In this document: piece by piece, positions 28,298 through 38,635 of the stretch
How positions within the stretch are numbered: the first letter of the stretch is position 1
Layout of the letters: each line of letters starts with the position of its first letter
Source: Pedobacter sp. L105
GTDB lineage: Bacteria; Bacteroidota; Bacteroidia; Sphingobacteriales; Sphingobacteriaceae
Length of the DNA: 64,000 nt
Assembly (NCBI RefSeq): GCF_009765875.1
Contig: NZ_LMUP01000004.1
Span: forward strand, 1,031,080 to 1,095,079
Direction: 5' to 3'
Notes under the pieces: model-generated
The model's database searches: none
What the model was told of the DNA's origin: nothing
Seen by the model: only the letters and a program-made list of their open reading frames with translations
Made by a program: the position numbers and the translations under genes

Positions 28298-30103
28298 TTA
28301 CCATCCTGGATTTTGAACAATTAAAGGCACTTTTTGAACATCTCCATTCGGGATGGGAAATAGATAATGTTTTTTCTCAAACACCCGCGACTCCGTCCTG
28401 ATAACATTATAAAATCCATTGTTGGCGTTTTTATAAATATCGAGTCCATTTACTGAGGTCTCCGTGCTCTCCGCAATTTTCCATCTGCGGACGTCAAAAT
28501 AACGGGCATTTTCAAAAGCAAGCTCTACTCTCCTCTCTTTCCATATTGCTGTACGCATATCGGCCTGGCTGGATGGAACAGAGATTTCACCACCATATAA
28601 AGGTATTCCTGCCCTGTCCCTGATCTTATTTAAATAGAGCAGAACATCCGGATTACCAGGATCTGATTCATTCAGTGCTTCCGCATAATCCAGGTAGATC
28701 TCTGCCAGCCGGATCATCACAAAGGTCTTCCCTCCATTTTCCCTGCTGCCCAGGGGCATATTTTTGCGTATGGTATAACCGGTAGATGAATAATCGGTAT
28801 TGCCTATTCCAGCTTTCCCAGCATTTCCATTGTATTCAAAACTGGTGACAATGTTATCCTCAAAATCGAGCCACCTGCTATTGTTATAGGTGATATCTAC
28901 ATAAAAACGTGGTTCCCTGTTAACATACATGTTGGAAACAGATCTCGTTTGGTTATCATAAGGAGATTGAAAATTAGAAACACCCGAGCTATTATAATTA
29001 GAGAGTGGATCATCAATAGACCGCCCGTTTGCGGTAAAAAAAGCATCCACTATATTTTGTGTAGCGGAACAGAATGATCCGCCCTTGCTCGATGAAGGGG
29101 CATTAGCATGATCTGGTGTGATGTCGTAAAAGTAATTGGTTACCCCCGCACTTCCCATCGCAAGGATAATTTCAGAATTCCAGTCTGTTAACATCACGTC
29201 CCTGCAGGAAAGATAAGCACTATAGGCGCCATTATCATCATTTTTCCTGTAGAGGGAAAAGGTAGGAAAGGTGGTGATAAAAGCTTTTGCTGCATCAGCC
29301 GCCTTTTTCCATTTGGAAACATCATAAGCCTGACTGATCAGTTGTGTACCGTCGGTATTTTTTAGTGAGGCAAAATCCGCATTACCATTAAACTGAGGGC
29401 TGGCAGCCGTGAGCAGTGCTTTAACTTTATAAGCTTGTGCCACTGCCTTATTGATACGCCCGTAAGCATCAGTGGAATTGGGTACAGCAGGCAATCCTGC
29501 AGTCGCAGCATCCAGTTCTGAAACGATAAAATTAATACACTCATCAAAAGTACTGCGCGGCTTACTGATAGAACTTAGTGTAGCATCTGCGGCGGTAGGA
29601 TCATTCCCTAAAATTACAACCGGCCCATACTGACGAACCAGGTAAAAATAATAAATGGCACGTAAAGCGCGGGCTTCATTTTTATACCGGGTAATCCGGT
29701 CTTCATTGAGGTTACAATCCTTGCATTTATCCACGTTGGCAATAAAATTACTGGCCGACTGTATGCCCTTGTAATAACTCTGCCAGTAGCTTTCCACAAA
29801 ACTGGTGGTGGCATCCCAGGCACCCTGGTTTAATGAATTGGCAGGAACGAAGGCCAGTGTATAATCAGCCTCATCAGAAGCTCCCGTCCATACGCCGGCA
29901 TTACTGGAGGGTGCAAAACGCTGACTGGCTTCATCAGGTAAAACAGAATAGACGTTGGCCAGCAACTGATCAACGGTAGCTCTGGTAGTAAAGGCTTCAT
30001 CAAAGGTAAGCCTGTCATCAGGCACCTGGTCCAGGTATTTTTTACAGCTAGAATTACTCAGCACTAATACCAGGGCAAATAGGGATAGATATAATTTTTT
30101 CAT
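28298..30103 (-). CDS. SusD/RagB family outer-membrane nutrient-binding lipoprotein
   Basis: The 601-residue protein starts at MKKLYLSLFALVL; the longer frame upstream overlaps susC and was rejected. A lipoprotein signal ends in LSNSSC with the acylated Cys at about residue 20, followed by KKYLDQVPDDRL, the usual SusD mature N-terminus. The tetratricopeptide-like helices (YLVRQYGPVVI) and the C-terminal SusD region with RRVELAFENARYFDVRRW are present. It caps the SusC barrel and hands over the ligand at the cell surface. The start is 4 bp after the susC stop. The ligand is not known; no hydrolase gene is present to hint at it. Confidence 0.94.
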   Translation of the reverse strand: MKKLYLSLFALVLVLSNSSCKKYLDQVPDDRLTFDEAFTTRATVDQLLANVYSVLPDEASQRFAPSSNAGVWTGASDEADYTLAFVPANSLNQGAWDATTSFVESYWQSYYKGIQSASNFIANVDKCKDCNLNEDRITRYKNEARALRAIYYFYLVRQYGPVVILGNDPTAADATLSSISKPRSTFDECINFIVSELDAATAGLPAVPNSTDAYGRINKAVAQAYKVKALLTAASPQFNGNADFASLKNTDGTQLISQAYDVSKWKKAADAAKAFITTFPTFSLYRKNDDNGAYSAYLSCRDVMLTDWNSEIILAMGSAGVTNYFYDITPDHANAPSSSKGGSFCSATQNIVDAFFTANGRSIDDPLSNYNSSGVSNFQSPYDNQTRSVSNMYVNREPRFYVDITYNNSRWLDFEDNIVTSFEYNGNAGKAGIGNTDYSSTGYTIRKNMPLGSRENGGKTFVMIRLAEIYLDYAEALNESDPGNPDVLLYLNKIRDRAGIPLYGGEISVPSSQADMRTAIWKERRVELAFENARYFDVRRWKIAESTETSVNGLDIYKNANNGFYNVIRTESRVFEKKHYLFPIPNGDVQKVPLIVQNPGW

Positions 30104-30107
30104 ATGA

Positions 30108-33100
30108 TTAGAATTTAACAGTAAAACCAACAGAGTAAGTAGAGACCAAAGGATATCGGGTGCCATTTGTAGAAGCAAGCTCCGGATCCCACAATTTGAA
30201 TTTGCTAAAGGTGGCCAGATTGTAACCGGTAAAATAAACACGCATATTTTGAACACCTATTGATTTTAAACCATTTTTGATCGTATAACCCAGATCAACT
30301 GTTTTCAATCGTAAAAAACTAATGTCGCGCTGCCACCAGGTGCTGGGCTGAAAATTATTGTTATTGGTACCGTAAGAAAGACGGGGATAAAAAACATTTT
30401 GGCTCGGATTGGAAACCGTCCAGCGGTCGGTAGCATTTGCGTAGATATTACTTAGTCCTCCCGAAGCAGTAAAAGGATTAATCGCATCTCCGTTCAGCAT
30501 AATATCTGCATGGTGCTGCCCCTGGAAAAACGAGCCGATATCCCAGTTTTTGTAATTGAGTGTAAAACCAAATCCATAAACTGCAGATGGTACATCACCG
30601 TGACCAATAACAGTTTGATCATAAGCGTCGATCACTCCATCACCATTTAAGTCTTTGTACTTAATGTCACCCGGTAATATTGCTGCCCTGCTGCCGAAAA
30701 CCGCACTTTTATTAATCTCATCCTGACTGGTAAACAAACCTTCGGCGATATAACCCATGCGGGCAAGGATATTATGGCCGCGCAATTCCTGGTAACTATA
30801 CTTAACCGGTGCCTGATCATTTTCTACAACGATATCCTTATTATAGGTATAATTTGCCCTTAGTGTGAGGTGCAGCCTGTCACCCAGCTTGGTATTATAT
30901 TCTAAAGTTGCGTCCACACCTTTATTGTTCACTATGCCTAAATTTCCGTAGGGGTCTGTCGTCAGACCGATATAGTCAGGCACTGCTCCACGTTGCAGGA
31001 AAATATCGGTACGGTGTTCCTTAAACAGATCTACCACCACAGAGAGATTGTTATTCAGGGTTCTTAACTCCATTCCCAGATCCTGTTTTCGTGTAGTAGA
31101 CCAGGTAACGTTTACGCCATAAGCTGTTACGTTTATACCAGGAAAAGTCTGTCCGCGGGTTTGGCCAAAGGTATAACCCGGCTGGCTCGATGATACCTGT
31201 GTCAGGTAATAAAACCGCTGATCGTCGGTGGTGGCATAACCTGAAGTGCTGCCCCCGCTACCTACTTTACCATCACTATACCTGAATTTAAGCAGCTGAA
31301 AAGTATTTTTTAAAGGCTCAAAGAATTTCTCATTAGAGATGATCCAGCCGGCACCAAAAGCAGGAAAAAATCCAAAGCGCCGGTCGGCGGCGAAATTCTC
31401 CGAACCATTATACCCTATGTTTACCTCCGCAAAAAAACGGTCATCATAAGAATATGTGGTACGTCCTGCAACACCCAGGGTTCTGTAAGGGATAGATAAA
31501 GTGAAAGAACCCGCAAAAGGGTTTAAATTGTCACTCTGATTGTAAAGTGCTAAACCAGATACGCTGTGTTTACCAAACTGGCGGTTATAAGTAAACCCAG
31601 CTTCGGCATATAACTTTCTGTCACCAGAGTTCGCGTAACTATAAGTCAGATATTTTTGTCCCGTATAAGTAGGGTCACCATAATTTAAAGAACCGTCAGG
31701 CAAATAGGGATTATTCGGACTTACATAATAAGTGCTCTCCCTTCTGGTACGGTCTACCTCATTACTATTGGTTGCATCAAACGAATACATGGCTGTTGCT
31801 GCAAGTCCTTTGGTCAGGAAAGAAAGGTCCTGTGTTAAACGTAAATTGGAGTAGAGCTGGTTCGTATAATTGGTCCGGTATCCCCTGGTCGTTAAATCTG
31901 CATAGGGATTCCGCTGATCACCCTGCGCGCTTATCCCGGGTACATATCCATTGGGATACATCTTTGGGAACTCCACCGGAGAAATCTCAAAAGCCTGGGC
32001 AAAAATATCCTGGGCGTTATTTGCTCCCGGATACCTGCCCTGGGCTAACACCCCTTTAATACCTAAACTCATTTTGGTGGTCGGCGTCAGGTCCCAGTCC
32101 AGGTTGGTGGTAATGTTATACCTGGAATATTTCTGCGACCCATCATAATTTTGTGAATCATCTGTTTTAAACAGACCGGTTTCATCATAATAACCCAGAG
32201 AAACAAAATAGCGGGCATTACTTACTCCACCGGATAAATTGGTTGTCATTGTACGGCTCTGGCCGAAATTCTTAAACAGTGTAGATAACCAGTCTACATT
32301 AGGGTACACATAAGGGTCGGCACCCGAAGCTGTCTTATTGATAATATCGTCTGAATACAGTGGCGTATAGGTTTTACCCTGCCTGATCGCTTCAGTGGCG
32401 GTCGCTTCATTTGCCAGTTTCATATATTCCACCCCGTCAATCAGATCAGGTGTTTTTGTCAGCCTGGTGATCCCCTCGTAATAATTCAAACTGATGGTCG
32501 GCTTCCCAACTTTACCTTTTTTGGTGTTCACAAGGATTACCCCATTGGCTCCCCTTATCCCATAAACAGCAGTGGCAGATGCATCTTTTAACACCGTAAA
32601 AGATTCGATATCCTGAGGGCTCAGACCGTCAATCGGACGGTTTGGCACACCATCTACCACGATCAGCGGATTACGGTCGCCGCCAATATTTGAAATCCCC
32701 CTGATCCATACGTCAGCCTGATCCGAACCCGGTTCTCCGTTCCTGGTGACAGCTACTACTCCGGCAATTCTTCCTGCCAGCATAGAACTGATATTAGCCG
32801 TAGGCTGATTCAGGTCGGCAGCATTTACAGAAGATTGTGCACCTACCAGGCTCTCCTTTTTTTGAGTGCCATAAGCTACAACAGCTACTTCCTCCAACTG
32901 TCCGCCTGTAGGTTTTAACTGCAGGGTAATGGTTTTCTGAGTACCTACAACCATTTCTACGGGATCATAACCTACATAAGAAAAGATCAATACTGTTTTT
33001 TCATCTGCTACGGTAATGCTAAAAGCCCCGTTATTATCAGTAGAAGTAGAATTCAGCGTTCCTTTTACCCTGACGCCTGCACCCAGCAGAGGGATGCCCT

Positions 33101-33515
33101 TTTCATCCTTGACGACGCCCCTAACTACAATATCTTTCTGTTTTTCCTTATACTCCTCCTTCAGGCACCGGATTAGTATGGTGTTGTTTTCAATTGTAAA
33201 TGATAAATTCTGTCCGGCAAGACTCTTTTTTAAAACTTCCTGCAAGGGTGTACTTTTAAAATCAGCATTGATCAGACCTGATCGCTTTAAGCTGAGTGCA
33301 GACCACAATACATTATAGCCTGTTTGCTTCCTGATCTCTTTGAACAGCTGTTCTAGGGAAACATCCTGTTTTTTAAAGGTTACCTGGGCAAATCCTGAGG
33401 CGCTTACCTGCATAATAGCAGCAATAAATAAGACGGCGGTTAGCTTCATTAGGAGCAGGATTTTGGGCATGCGGCATTGCTGCCAACATAAAATTTTGGT
33501 ATAAATTCTATACAT
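30108..33515 (-). CDS. SusC/RagA TonB-linked outer-membrane receptor with STN signalling domain
   Basis: The 1135-residue TonB-dependent transporter has a signal peptide (about residues 20-43), an STN domain at about 48-115 (SLEQLFKEIRKQTGYNVLW), a carboxypeptidase-D-like regulatory domain at about 128-205, the plug domain (MLAGRIAGVVAVTRNGEPG and NPLIVVDGVPNR) and a long beta barrel ending YSVGFTVKF. The STN domain marks it as a transducer that signals to a FecR-type anti-sigma factor, and such a gene lies just upstream. It probably imports a glycan or peptide fragment together with the SusD partner. Confidence 0.94.
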   Translation of the reverse strand: MYRIYTKILCWQQCRMPKILLLMKLTAVLFIAAIMQVSASGFAQVTFKKQDVSLEQLFKEIRKQTGYNVLWSALSLKRSGLINADFKSTPLQEVLKKSLAGQNLSFTIENNTILIRCLKEEYKEKQKDIVVRGVVKDEKGIPLLGAGVRVKGTLNSTSTDNNGAFSITVADEKTVLIFSYVGYDPVEMVVGTQKTITLQLKPTGGQLEEVAVVAYGTQKKESLVGAQSSVNAADLNQPTANISSMLAGRIAGVVAVTRNGEPGSDQADVWIRGISNIGGDRNPLIVVDGVPNRPIDGLSPQDIESFTVLKDASATAVYGIRGANGVILVNTKKGKVGKPTISLNYYEGITRLTKTPDLIDGVEYMKLANEATATEAIRQGKTYTPLYSDDIINKTASGADPYVYPNVDWLSTLFKNFGQSRTMTTNLSGGVSNARYFVSLGYYDETGLFKTDDSQNYDGSQKYSRYNITTNLDWDLTPTTKMSLGIKGVLAQGRYPGANNAQDIFAQAFEISPVEFPKMYPNGYVPGISAQGDQRNPYADLTTRGYRTNYTNQLYSNLRLTQDLSFLTKGLAATAMYSFDATNSNEVDRTRRESTYYVSPNNPYLPDGSLNYGDPTYTGQKYLTYSYANSGDRKLYAEAGFTYNRQFGKHSVSGLALYNQSDNLNPFAGSFTLSIPYRTLGVAGRTTYSYDDRFFAEVNIGYNGSENFAADRRFGFFPAFGAGWIISNEKFFEPLKNTFQLLKFRYSDGKVGSGGSTSGYATTDDQRFYYLTQVSSSQPGYTFGQTRGQTFPGINVTAYGVNVTWSTTRKQDLGMELRTLNNNLSVVVDLFKEHRTDIFLQRGAVPDYIGLTTDPYGNLGIVNNKGVDATLEYNTKLGDRLHLTLRANYTYNKDIVVENDQAPVKYSYQELRGHNILARMGYIAEGLFTSQDEINKSAVFGSRAAILPGDIKYKDLNGDGVIDAYDQTVIGHGDVPSAVYGFGFTLNYKNWDIGSFFQGQHHADIMLNGDAINPFTASGGLSNIYANATDRWTVSNPSQNVFYPRLSYGTNNNNFQPSTWWQRDISFLRLKTVDLGYTIKNGLKSIGVQNMRVYFTGYNLATFSKFKLWDPELASTNGTRYPLVSTYSVGFTVKF

Positions 33516-33577
33516 TTGGGTATCTGATTAATTTGAATAATGTGTTTCGCAATAATTTCCGGTTGATCAGCTATTCT

Positions 33578-33604
33578 ATCAGGGGCGTTGCAACCGTCCC
33601 TGAT
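33578..33604 (-). repeat. Hairpin between fecR-type gene and susC
   Basis: The arms ATCAGGG/CCCTGAT, extended inward by a few further pairs, surround a GTTGCAAC centre. It lies 63 bp upstream of the susC start, in the 173-bp gap after the anti-sigma gene. No T run follows on the minus strand, so an mRNA leader structure or operator is more likely than a terminator. Confidence 0.6.
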
Positions 33605-33688
33605 TTTTAACTTTTTCCTGCTCCTGCTAAGGACTCTGTGATTGATTTTTCATGTTTGGTTGGTTAATGGTTGAGTTGATTATTTTAT

Positions 33689-34822
33689 TTATTTTTCTGT
33701 TGCTATAATTCTATGCGCTTCAATTTCAAAATGGACATTTCCTGTTATCTCCAGCATTCTTAAAATCTCGGAGACATTTCCAAAGCGCGATACACTGCCG
33801 CCAAAGACCTCTCTTCTTACCGCCTCATTTTGATAAACTACTTCTACATTGTACCACCTGGAAACTTTACGCATAATACTTTCCAGCGCTTCATCATTAA
33901 AAATGAATAAGCCATTTTTCCAGGCCAGCGTTTCTTCTGTATCTGCATCACTGAGTTCCAGTTTTTCGCCATGAATAACCGACTGCTGCCCGGGTTTAAG
34001 GATTTCGAAAAAACCGGAAGAATTTAAGGCTACCCTAACAGATCCTTCAAAAAGTGCTGTTCGTGTAGTAGGTTCATTGCTATAGGAATTGATATTGAAA
34101 TGTGTACCCATTACCTCCACTTCCTGTTGGGCAGTTACTACTTTAAAAGGCATGTGCTGATTTTTGGCTACCTCGAAATAAGCTTCGCCATTTAATTCTA
34201 CCCTGCGTTCAATTCCCGAAAAAGTTGCAGGAAATTTCAAGGACGATGAGGCATTGAGCCATACCCTGGTACCATCGGGTAAGGAGATTTGATATTGCCC
34301 ACCCCTGGGGGTGACAATAGAATTATAAGTATCCGGATGTGGTGACACAGCACCGCTAATGGTAAAGGCGAGCTGTCCTCCCGCAGTCTTGGTAATGGTT
34401 ACCCCCTGCTGTTGTGCAATCCTGCCATTATGCTGGGTATCAAGAATGATCTTCCTTCCATTAGCCAGAATAAGGGTAGCCCTGTTACCACCCGGGGCAA
34501 TATCATTCTTAACAATGCGGGTCTGAGTGGTCTTCTTTTTAAGATCAGCAGAAAAATAAACCGCCGTCCCGAGGCAAATGATGAGTACTGCGGCTATACT
34601 GATTATTTTAAGCCAGTTAAATGGGTAAGAATTTCCTGGATAAATACCTAATGAATTCCAAATTTCACCCTTTACCCTAAGGATGGCTTCATAATCCGGT
34701 GTTTCACCTCTATCAGGCAATGTGACATACCAACGCTCTACTATTGCCCTTTCTTCATCAGTACAAAGTCCTGCAGTATATTTTTCCAATAAGATCTTCG
34801 CACTTTTCTTTTCCATAGCCAT
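33689..34822 (-). CDS. FecR family anti-sigma factor
   Basis: The 377-residue inner-membrane regulator has a cytoplasmic N-terminal part that would bind the sigma factor (about residues 1-80), one transmembrane helix at about 85-103 (KIISIAAVLIICLGTAVYF), a periplasmic FecR domain at about 120-280 (TPRGGQYQISLPDGTRVWLN), and a C-terminal DUF4974-type secretin-like domain near 310-375. It should relay the SusC STN signal to the adjacent ECF sigma factor, whose gene ends 61 bp upstream. Confidence 0.93.
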   Translation of the reverse strand: MAMEKKSAKILLEKYTAGLCTDEERAIVERWYVTLPDRGETPDYEAILRVKGEIWNSLGIYPGNSYPFNWLKIISIAAVLIICLGTAVYFSADLKKKTTQTRIVKNDIAPGGNRATLILANGRKIILDTQHNGRIAQQQGVTITKTAGGQLAFTISGAVSPHPDTYNSIVTPRGGQYQISLPDGTRVWLNASSSLKFPATFSGIERRVELNGEAYFEVAKNQHMPFKVVTAQQEVEVMGTHFNINSYSNEPTTRTALFEGSVRVALNSSGFFEILKPGQQSVIHGEKLELSDADTEETLAWKNGLFIFNDEALESIMRKVSRWYNVEVVYQNEAVRREVFGGSVSRFGNVSEILRMLEITGNVHFEIEAHRIIATEK

Positions 34823-34883
34823 GACGGATAATTCATCCTTACACTACTAAGACGGGAAGATAAAAGGAATAGGGTACGTCAGT

Positions 34884-35465
34884 TTAACGAAATTTTAAAA
34901 GAATAAGCAGATAAATCCAGAAACCCAGCTTCAAACGTAAAATCCTAAGCGCTTTTTTAATTTGCGTACGTACAGTTTGTTCAGAAATACCTAATAATTC
35001 GGCAATTTCCTTATGACTTAGATGTGATTTCCTGCTCAACACAAAAACTTCCCGCATTTTAGGCGGCAAAGAGGCTATTTCCTTTTCAATGAGTCTCGCC
35101 AGATCACGTTCACGCACTAAATGATCTGCATAAGTAAAATCATGGTCGATATAGTGCTGCAAAGAGTCAATATATTTCTCTTCTACTTTTTTATGACTAA
35201 TGATATCCAGTATCCTGTTCCGAATGGCAGAATAGAGGTAACCGGAAAGATTATTGGCAATTTCAAGGGATTCATGTTTGCTCCATAACGCGGCAAACAA
35301 TTCATGGATAACGTCCCTGGCTTCTTCTTCGTTATTTAGCCGTTTATGCGCATGCAAATACAAAATGCCATAAAAGCGTTCATAAACTTCAGCAAATGAA
35401 GCTTCATTTCCCTCCCTGATCAGGGAAGCCAGTTCGTTGTCTGAAAGTTTGCTATAGATAGACAT
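34884..35465 (-). CDS. ECF RNA polymerase sigma factor (Bacteroidota SusC/FecR-linked type)
   Basis: The 193-residue sigma-70 family protein has region 2 at about residues 22-90 (FAEVYERFYGILYLHAHKRL with EEARDVIHELFAALW) and region 4 at about 130-180 (SLPPKMREVFVLSRKSHLSH then EIAELLGISEQTVRTQIKKA). It probably activates the susC-susD genes when released by the anti-sigma factor. The C-terminus is unusually hydrophobic (FWIYLLILLKF), which may place it at the membrane. It is the first gene of this inserted unit. Confidence 0.94.
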   Translation of the reverse strand: MSIYSKLSDNELASLIREGNEASFAEVYERFYGILYLHAHKRLNNEEEARDVIHELFAALWSKHESLEIANNLSGYLYSAIRNRILDIISHKKVEEKYIDSLQHYIDHDFTYADHLVRERDLARLIEKEIASLPPKMREVFVLSRKSHLSHKEIAELLGISEQTVRTQIKKALRILRLKLGFWIYLLILLKFR

Positions 35466-35602
35466 AGTTGAAGAGCGTAAAAGGGCCTATGTAAATTTAA
35501 CATCAATTAAATTAATATAAAATAAAATTTAACAATTTAAACGAATCAGCATACAAATAACGAGACAACAAACAATAATTACAGCTGCAATTCCTGTAAA
35601 AC

Positions 35603-35635
35603 AGAAAAGGCCTCCGGAAATCCGAAGGCCTTTTC
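35603..35635 (-). terminator. Terminator after rpsJ
   Basis: AGAAAAGGCCT and AGGCCTTTTCT-type arms pair over about 15 bp with one mismatch and a 3-base loop, with T-rich flanks on the minus strand. It ends the rpsL-rpsG-fusA-rpsJ transcript and so separates it from the sigma factor gene. Confidence 0.88.
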
Positions 35636-35653
35636 TATCAACGTATCAGTTCA

Positions 35654-35959
35654 TTAAACTTTGATTTCAACTTCAACACCGCTAGGTAATTCAAGTTTCA
35701 TCAAGGCATCAACTGTTTTAGAGTTAGAGCTATAAATATCTAACAAACGTTTGTATGCACATAATTGAAATTGTTCACGTGCTTTTTTGTTTACGTGTGG
35801 TGAACGCAAAACAGTGAAGATTTTCTTTTCTGTTGGCAACGGAATTGGTCCGCTAACCACTGCACCCGTAGGTTTTACAGTTTTAACGATTTTCTCAGCA
35901 GATTTATCTACTAAGTTGTAATCGTAAGATTTTAATTTAATTCTGATTCTTTGGCTCAT
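35654..35959 (-). CDS. rpsJ: 30S ribosomal protein S10
   Basis: S10 is in the 30S head and also partners NusB in antitermination. The 101-residue protein starts [20 protein letters not shown] and contains [19 protein letters not shown] and [14 protein letters not shown]. It is the last gene of the str group here and is followed by a terminator instead of rplC. Confidence 0.98.
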   Translation of the reverse strand: MSQRIRIKLKSYDYNLVDKSAEKIVKTVKPTGAVVSGPIPLPTEKKIFTVLRSPHVNKKAREQFQLCAYKRLLDIYSSNSKTVDALMKLELPSGVEVEIKV

Positions 35960-36020
35960 GTTGTGTTTATTTAAGGCTGCCTGTTAGAGCTATTAATAAC
36001 AGGCGGCCGGTTTATTTTTA

Positions 36021-38135
36021 TTAATCTGCAGATTTGATTCTACCTTTTGATTTAGCAATTACTTCATCCTGAACATTTTTAGGAGCCGGATCGTAGTGAT
36101 CAAATTCCATAGTAGATGTTGCACGACCAGAAGTAATGGTACGCAGTTGCGTTACATAACCAAACATTTCAGAAAGAGGTACAGTTGCTTTGATTACCTG
36201 AGCACCAGCACGTGTATCCATTCCTAAAAGCTGACCACGACGACGGTTCATGTCACCGATTACATCACCCATGTTTTCTTCAGGGGTAAGGATCTCGATT
36301 TTCATGATTGGCTCCATCAATACCGGGTTACATTTTGGTAACGCTTCACGATAAGCCATTTTAGCTGCTAATTCAAATGATAAAGCATCTGAATCGACTG
36401 CGTGGAATGAACCATCAATCAAACGAACTTTCATGTCAGGAAGAGGATATCCAGCTAATACGCCATTGGCCATAGATGCTGCAAATCCTTTTTCAACTGA
36501 AGGAATAAATTCACGTGGAATAGAACCACCTGAAATTTCGTTTACAAACTGTAAACCACCTTTTTCCCAGTCAGCATCAATTGGAGAAATAATAACCTGG
36601 ATGTCCGCAAATTTACCACGACCACCTGATTGTTTTTTATACGTCTCACGGTGTTGAACTGTTCCATTGATTGCTTCTTTGTAAGCAACTTGTGGCGCTC
36701 CCTGGTTAACCTCAACTTTAAACTCACGTTTAAGACGGTCAATCAGGATATCTAAGTGAAGCTCACCCATACCAGAGATTACAGTCTGACCAGTTTCCTC
36801 GTCAGTTTGAACCCTGAATGTAGGATCTTCTTCAGCTAATTTAGATAAGCCCATACCTAATTTATCAATATCAGCCTGAGTTTTAGGCTCAATAGCTAAA
36901 CCAATAACCGGTTCAGGGAAGTTCATTGACTCCAGAATGATTGGGTTTTTCTCTTCACAAAGTGTATCACCTGTTTTGATATCCTTGAAACCTACAACCG
37001 CAGCAATATCACCAGCTCCAACATTAGGAATAGGATTTTGCTTGTTTGCATGCATCTGGAAGATACGGGAGATACGTTCTTTGTTTTCAGAACGTGCATT
37101 GTATACATAAGAACCTGCTTCCAGGTTACCTGAATAAACACGGATAAAGCACAAACGACCAACGAAAGGATCTGTTGCAATTTTAAATGCTAAAGCTGCA
37201 AAAGGTTCTTTTTCACTTGGTTTACGCAATACTTCTTCACCTGTATCAGGATTAGTTCCAACTACACCTGCTGAATCCATTGGTGAAGGCAATAATTCCA
37301 TCACATAGTCCAGCATAGTTTGTACACCTTTGTTTTTGAAAGATGAACCACAAACCATCGGTACAATTTTAGCATCCAATACAGCTGCACGTAAAGCATC
37401 TAAGATTTCACGTTCTGTAATAGAGTTAGGATCATCGAAGAATTTCTCCATCAACGACTCATCATAATCAGCAACAGATTCTAATAATTTCTCTCTCCAT
37501 TCAGCAACCTCATCCAGCATATCTTCAGGAATTGGCACTTCAGTAAAGGTCATACCTTTATCATGCTCATTCCAAACGATACCACGGTTGTTAATTAAAT
37601 CAACAACACCAGTAAAGCTGTCTTCAGAACCGATTGGTAATTGCAATGGAACTGCATTACTGCCTAACATGCTTTTAACCTGTCCAACAACTTTCAAGAA
37701 ATCTGCACCAGAACGGTCCATTTTGTTGACGAAGCCTATACGGGCAACGTTGTAGTTGTTAGCCAGACGCCAGTTAGTTTCAGATTGAGGCTCAACACCA
37801 TCAACCGCAGAAAATAAGAAAACCAATCCATCCAACACACGCAGTGAACGGTTTACCTCTACGGTAAAATCCACGTGACCCGGTGTATCGATGATGTTGA
37901 TATGGTAATCCTGTCCTCTGTATTTCCAACCAACAGTAGTAGCAGCAGAAGTAATGGTAATACCACGTTCCTGCTCCTGTGCCATCCAGTCCATTGTTGC
38001 TGCACCTTCGTGCACTTCACCAATTTTATGACTAACACCTGCATAGTAAAGAATACGCTCTGTAGTAGTGGTCTTACCAGCATCAATATGCGCAGCAATC
38101 CCTATGTTTCTTGTAAATCTTAAGTCTCTTGACAT
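36021..38135 (-). CDS. fusA: Elongation factor G
   Basis: This GTPase drives ribosome translocation. The 704-residue protein has the G domain with [18 protein letters not shown] (G1), DTPGHVDF (G3) and [10 protein letters not shown] (G4), then domains [23 protein letters not shown] in domain IV and [20 protein letters not shown] in domain V are typical. It lies between rpsG and rpsJ. No tuf gene follows, unlike the E. coli str operon. Confidence 0.98.
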   Translation of the reverse strand: MSRDLRFTRNIGIAAHIDAGKTTTTERILYYAGVSHKIGEVHEGAATMDWMAQEQERGITITSAATTVGWKYRGQDYHINIIDTPGHVDFTVEVNRSLRVLDGLVFLFSAVDGVEPQSETNWRLANNYNVARIGFVNKMDRSGADFLKVVGQVKSMLGSNAVPLQLPIGSEDSFTGVVDLINNRGIVWNEHDKGMTFTEVPIPEDMLDEVAEWREKLLESVADYDESLMEKFFDDPNSITEREILDALRAAVLDAKIVPMVCGSSFKNKGVQTMLDYVMELLPSPMDSAGVVGTNPDTGEEVLRKPSEKEPFAALAFKIATDPFVGRLCFIRVYSGNLEAGSYVYNARSENKERISRIFQMHANKQNPIPNVGAGDIAAVVGFKDIKTGDTLCEEKNPIILESMNFPEPVIGLAIEPKTQADIDKLGMGLSKLAEEDPTFRVQTDEETGQTVISGMGELHLDILIDRLKREFKVEVNQGAPQVAYKEAINGTVQHRETYKKQSGGRGKFADIQVIISPIDADWEKGGLQFVNEISGGSIPREFIPSVEKGFAASMANGVLAGYPLPDMKVRLIDGSFHAVDSDALSFELAAKMAYREALPKCNPVLMEPIMKIEILTPEENMGDVIGDMNRRRGQLLGMDTRAGAQVIKATVPLSEMFGYVTQLRTITSGRATSTMEFDHYDPAPKNVQDEVIAKSKGRIKSAD

Positions 38136-38152
38136 TTTATGATTTCGAATAA

Positions 38153-38620
38153 TTAAAAACGGAAATGTGAGAACGCTTTGTTGGCTTCAGCCATTTTATG
38201 CGTATCTTCTTTCTTTTTAACTGCCGCACCTTCACCTTTAGCTGCTGAAACGATTTCTCCTGCTAATTTTTCTTTCATGGTTTTTTCACCACGTCTGCGT
38301 GCATAAGAAATTAACCATTTCATGCCTAAAGCAATTTTACGGTCAGGACGAACTTCTGTAGGAACCTGGAAGTTAGCACCACCAACACGGCGTGATTTTA
38401 CTTCTACTGCAGGCATTACATTTGTTAAAGCACGTTTCCATACTTCTAAACCATTCTCACCAGCTTTTTTCTCAGCTAATTCTACTGCATCATAAAAAAT
38501 AGAGTAAGCGATAGATTTTTTTCCATCGTACATCATATTGTTTACAAACCTTGTTACCTGAACATCGTTAAATTTCGGATCAGGAAGGATAATTCTCTTT
38601 TTTGGTTTTGACTTTCTCAT
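38153..38620 (-). CDS. rpsG: 30S ribosomal protein S7
   Basis: S7 nucleates assembly of the 30S head and touches E-site tRNA. The 155-residue protein starts [20 protein letters not shown] and has [20 protein letters not shown] and the ending [14 protein letters not shown]. It lies 15 bp after rpsL. Confidence 0.98.
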   Translation of the reverse strand: MRKSKPKKRIILPDPKFNDVQVTRFVNNMMYDGKKSIAYSIFYDAVELAEKKAGENGLEVWKRALTNVMPAVEVKSRRVGGANFQVPTEVRPDRKIALGMKWLISYARRRGEKTMKEKLAGEIVSAAKGEGAAVKKKEDTHKMAEANKAFSHFRF

Positions 38621-38635
38621 TTTTGTTCCTCCTGA

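Noticed and set aside
30104..30256. 51-codon N-terminal extension of the SusD gene
   Set aside because: It overlaps susC and comes before a perfect lipoprotein signal peptide beginning at 30103.
31772..32148. Plus-strand frames antisense to susC
   Set aside because: They lie entirely within the susC coding region and show no family features.
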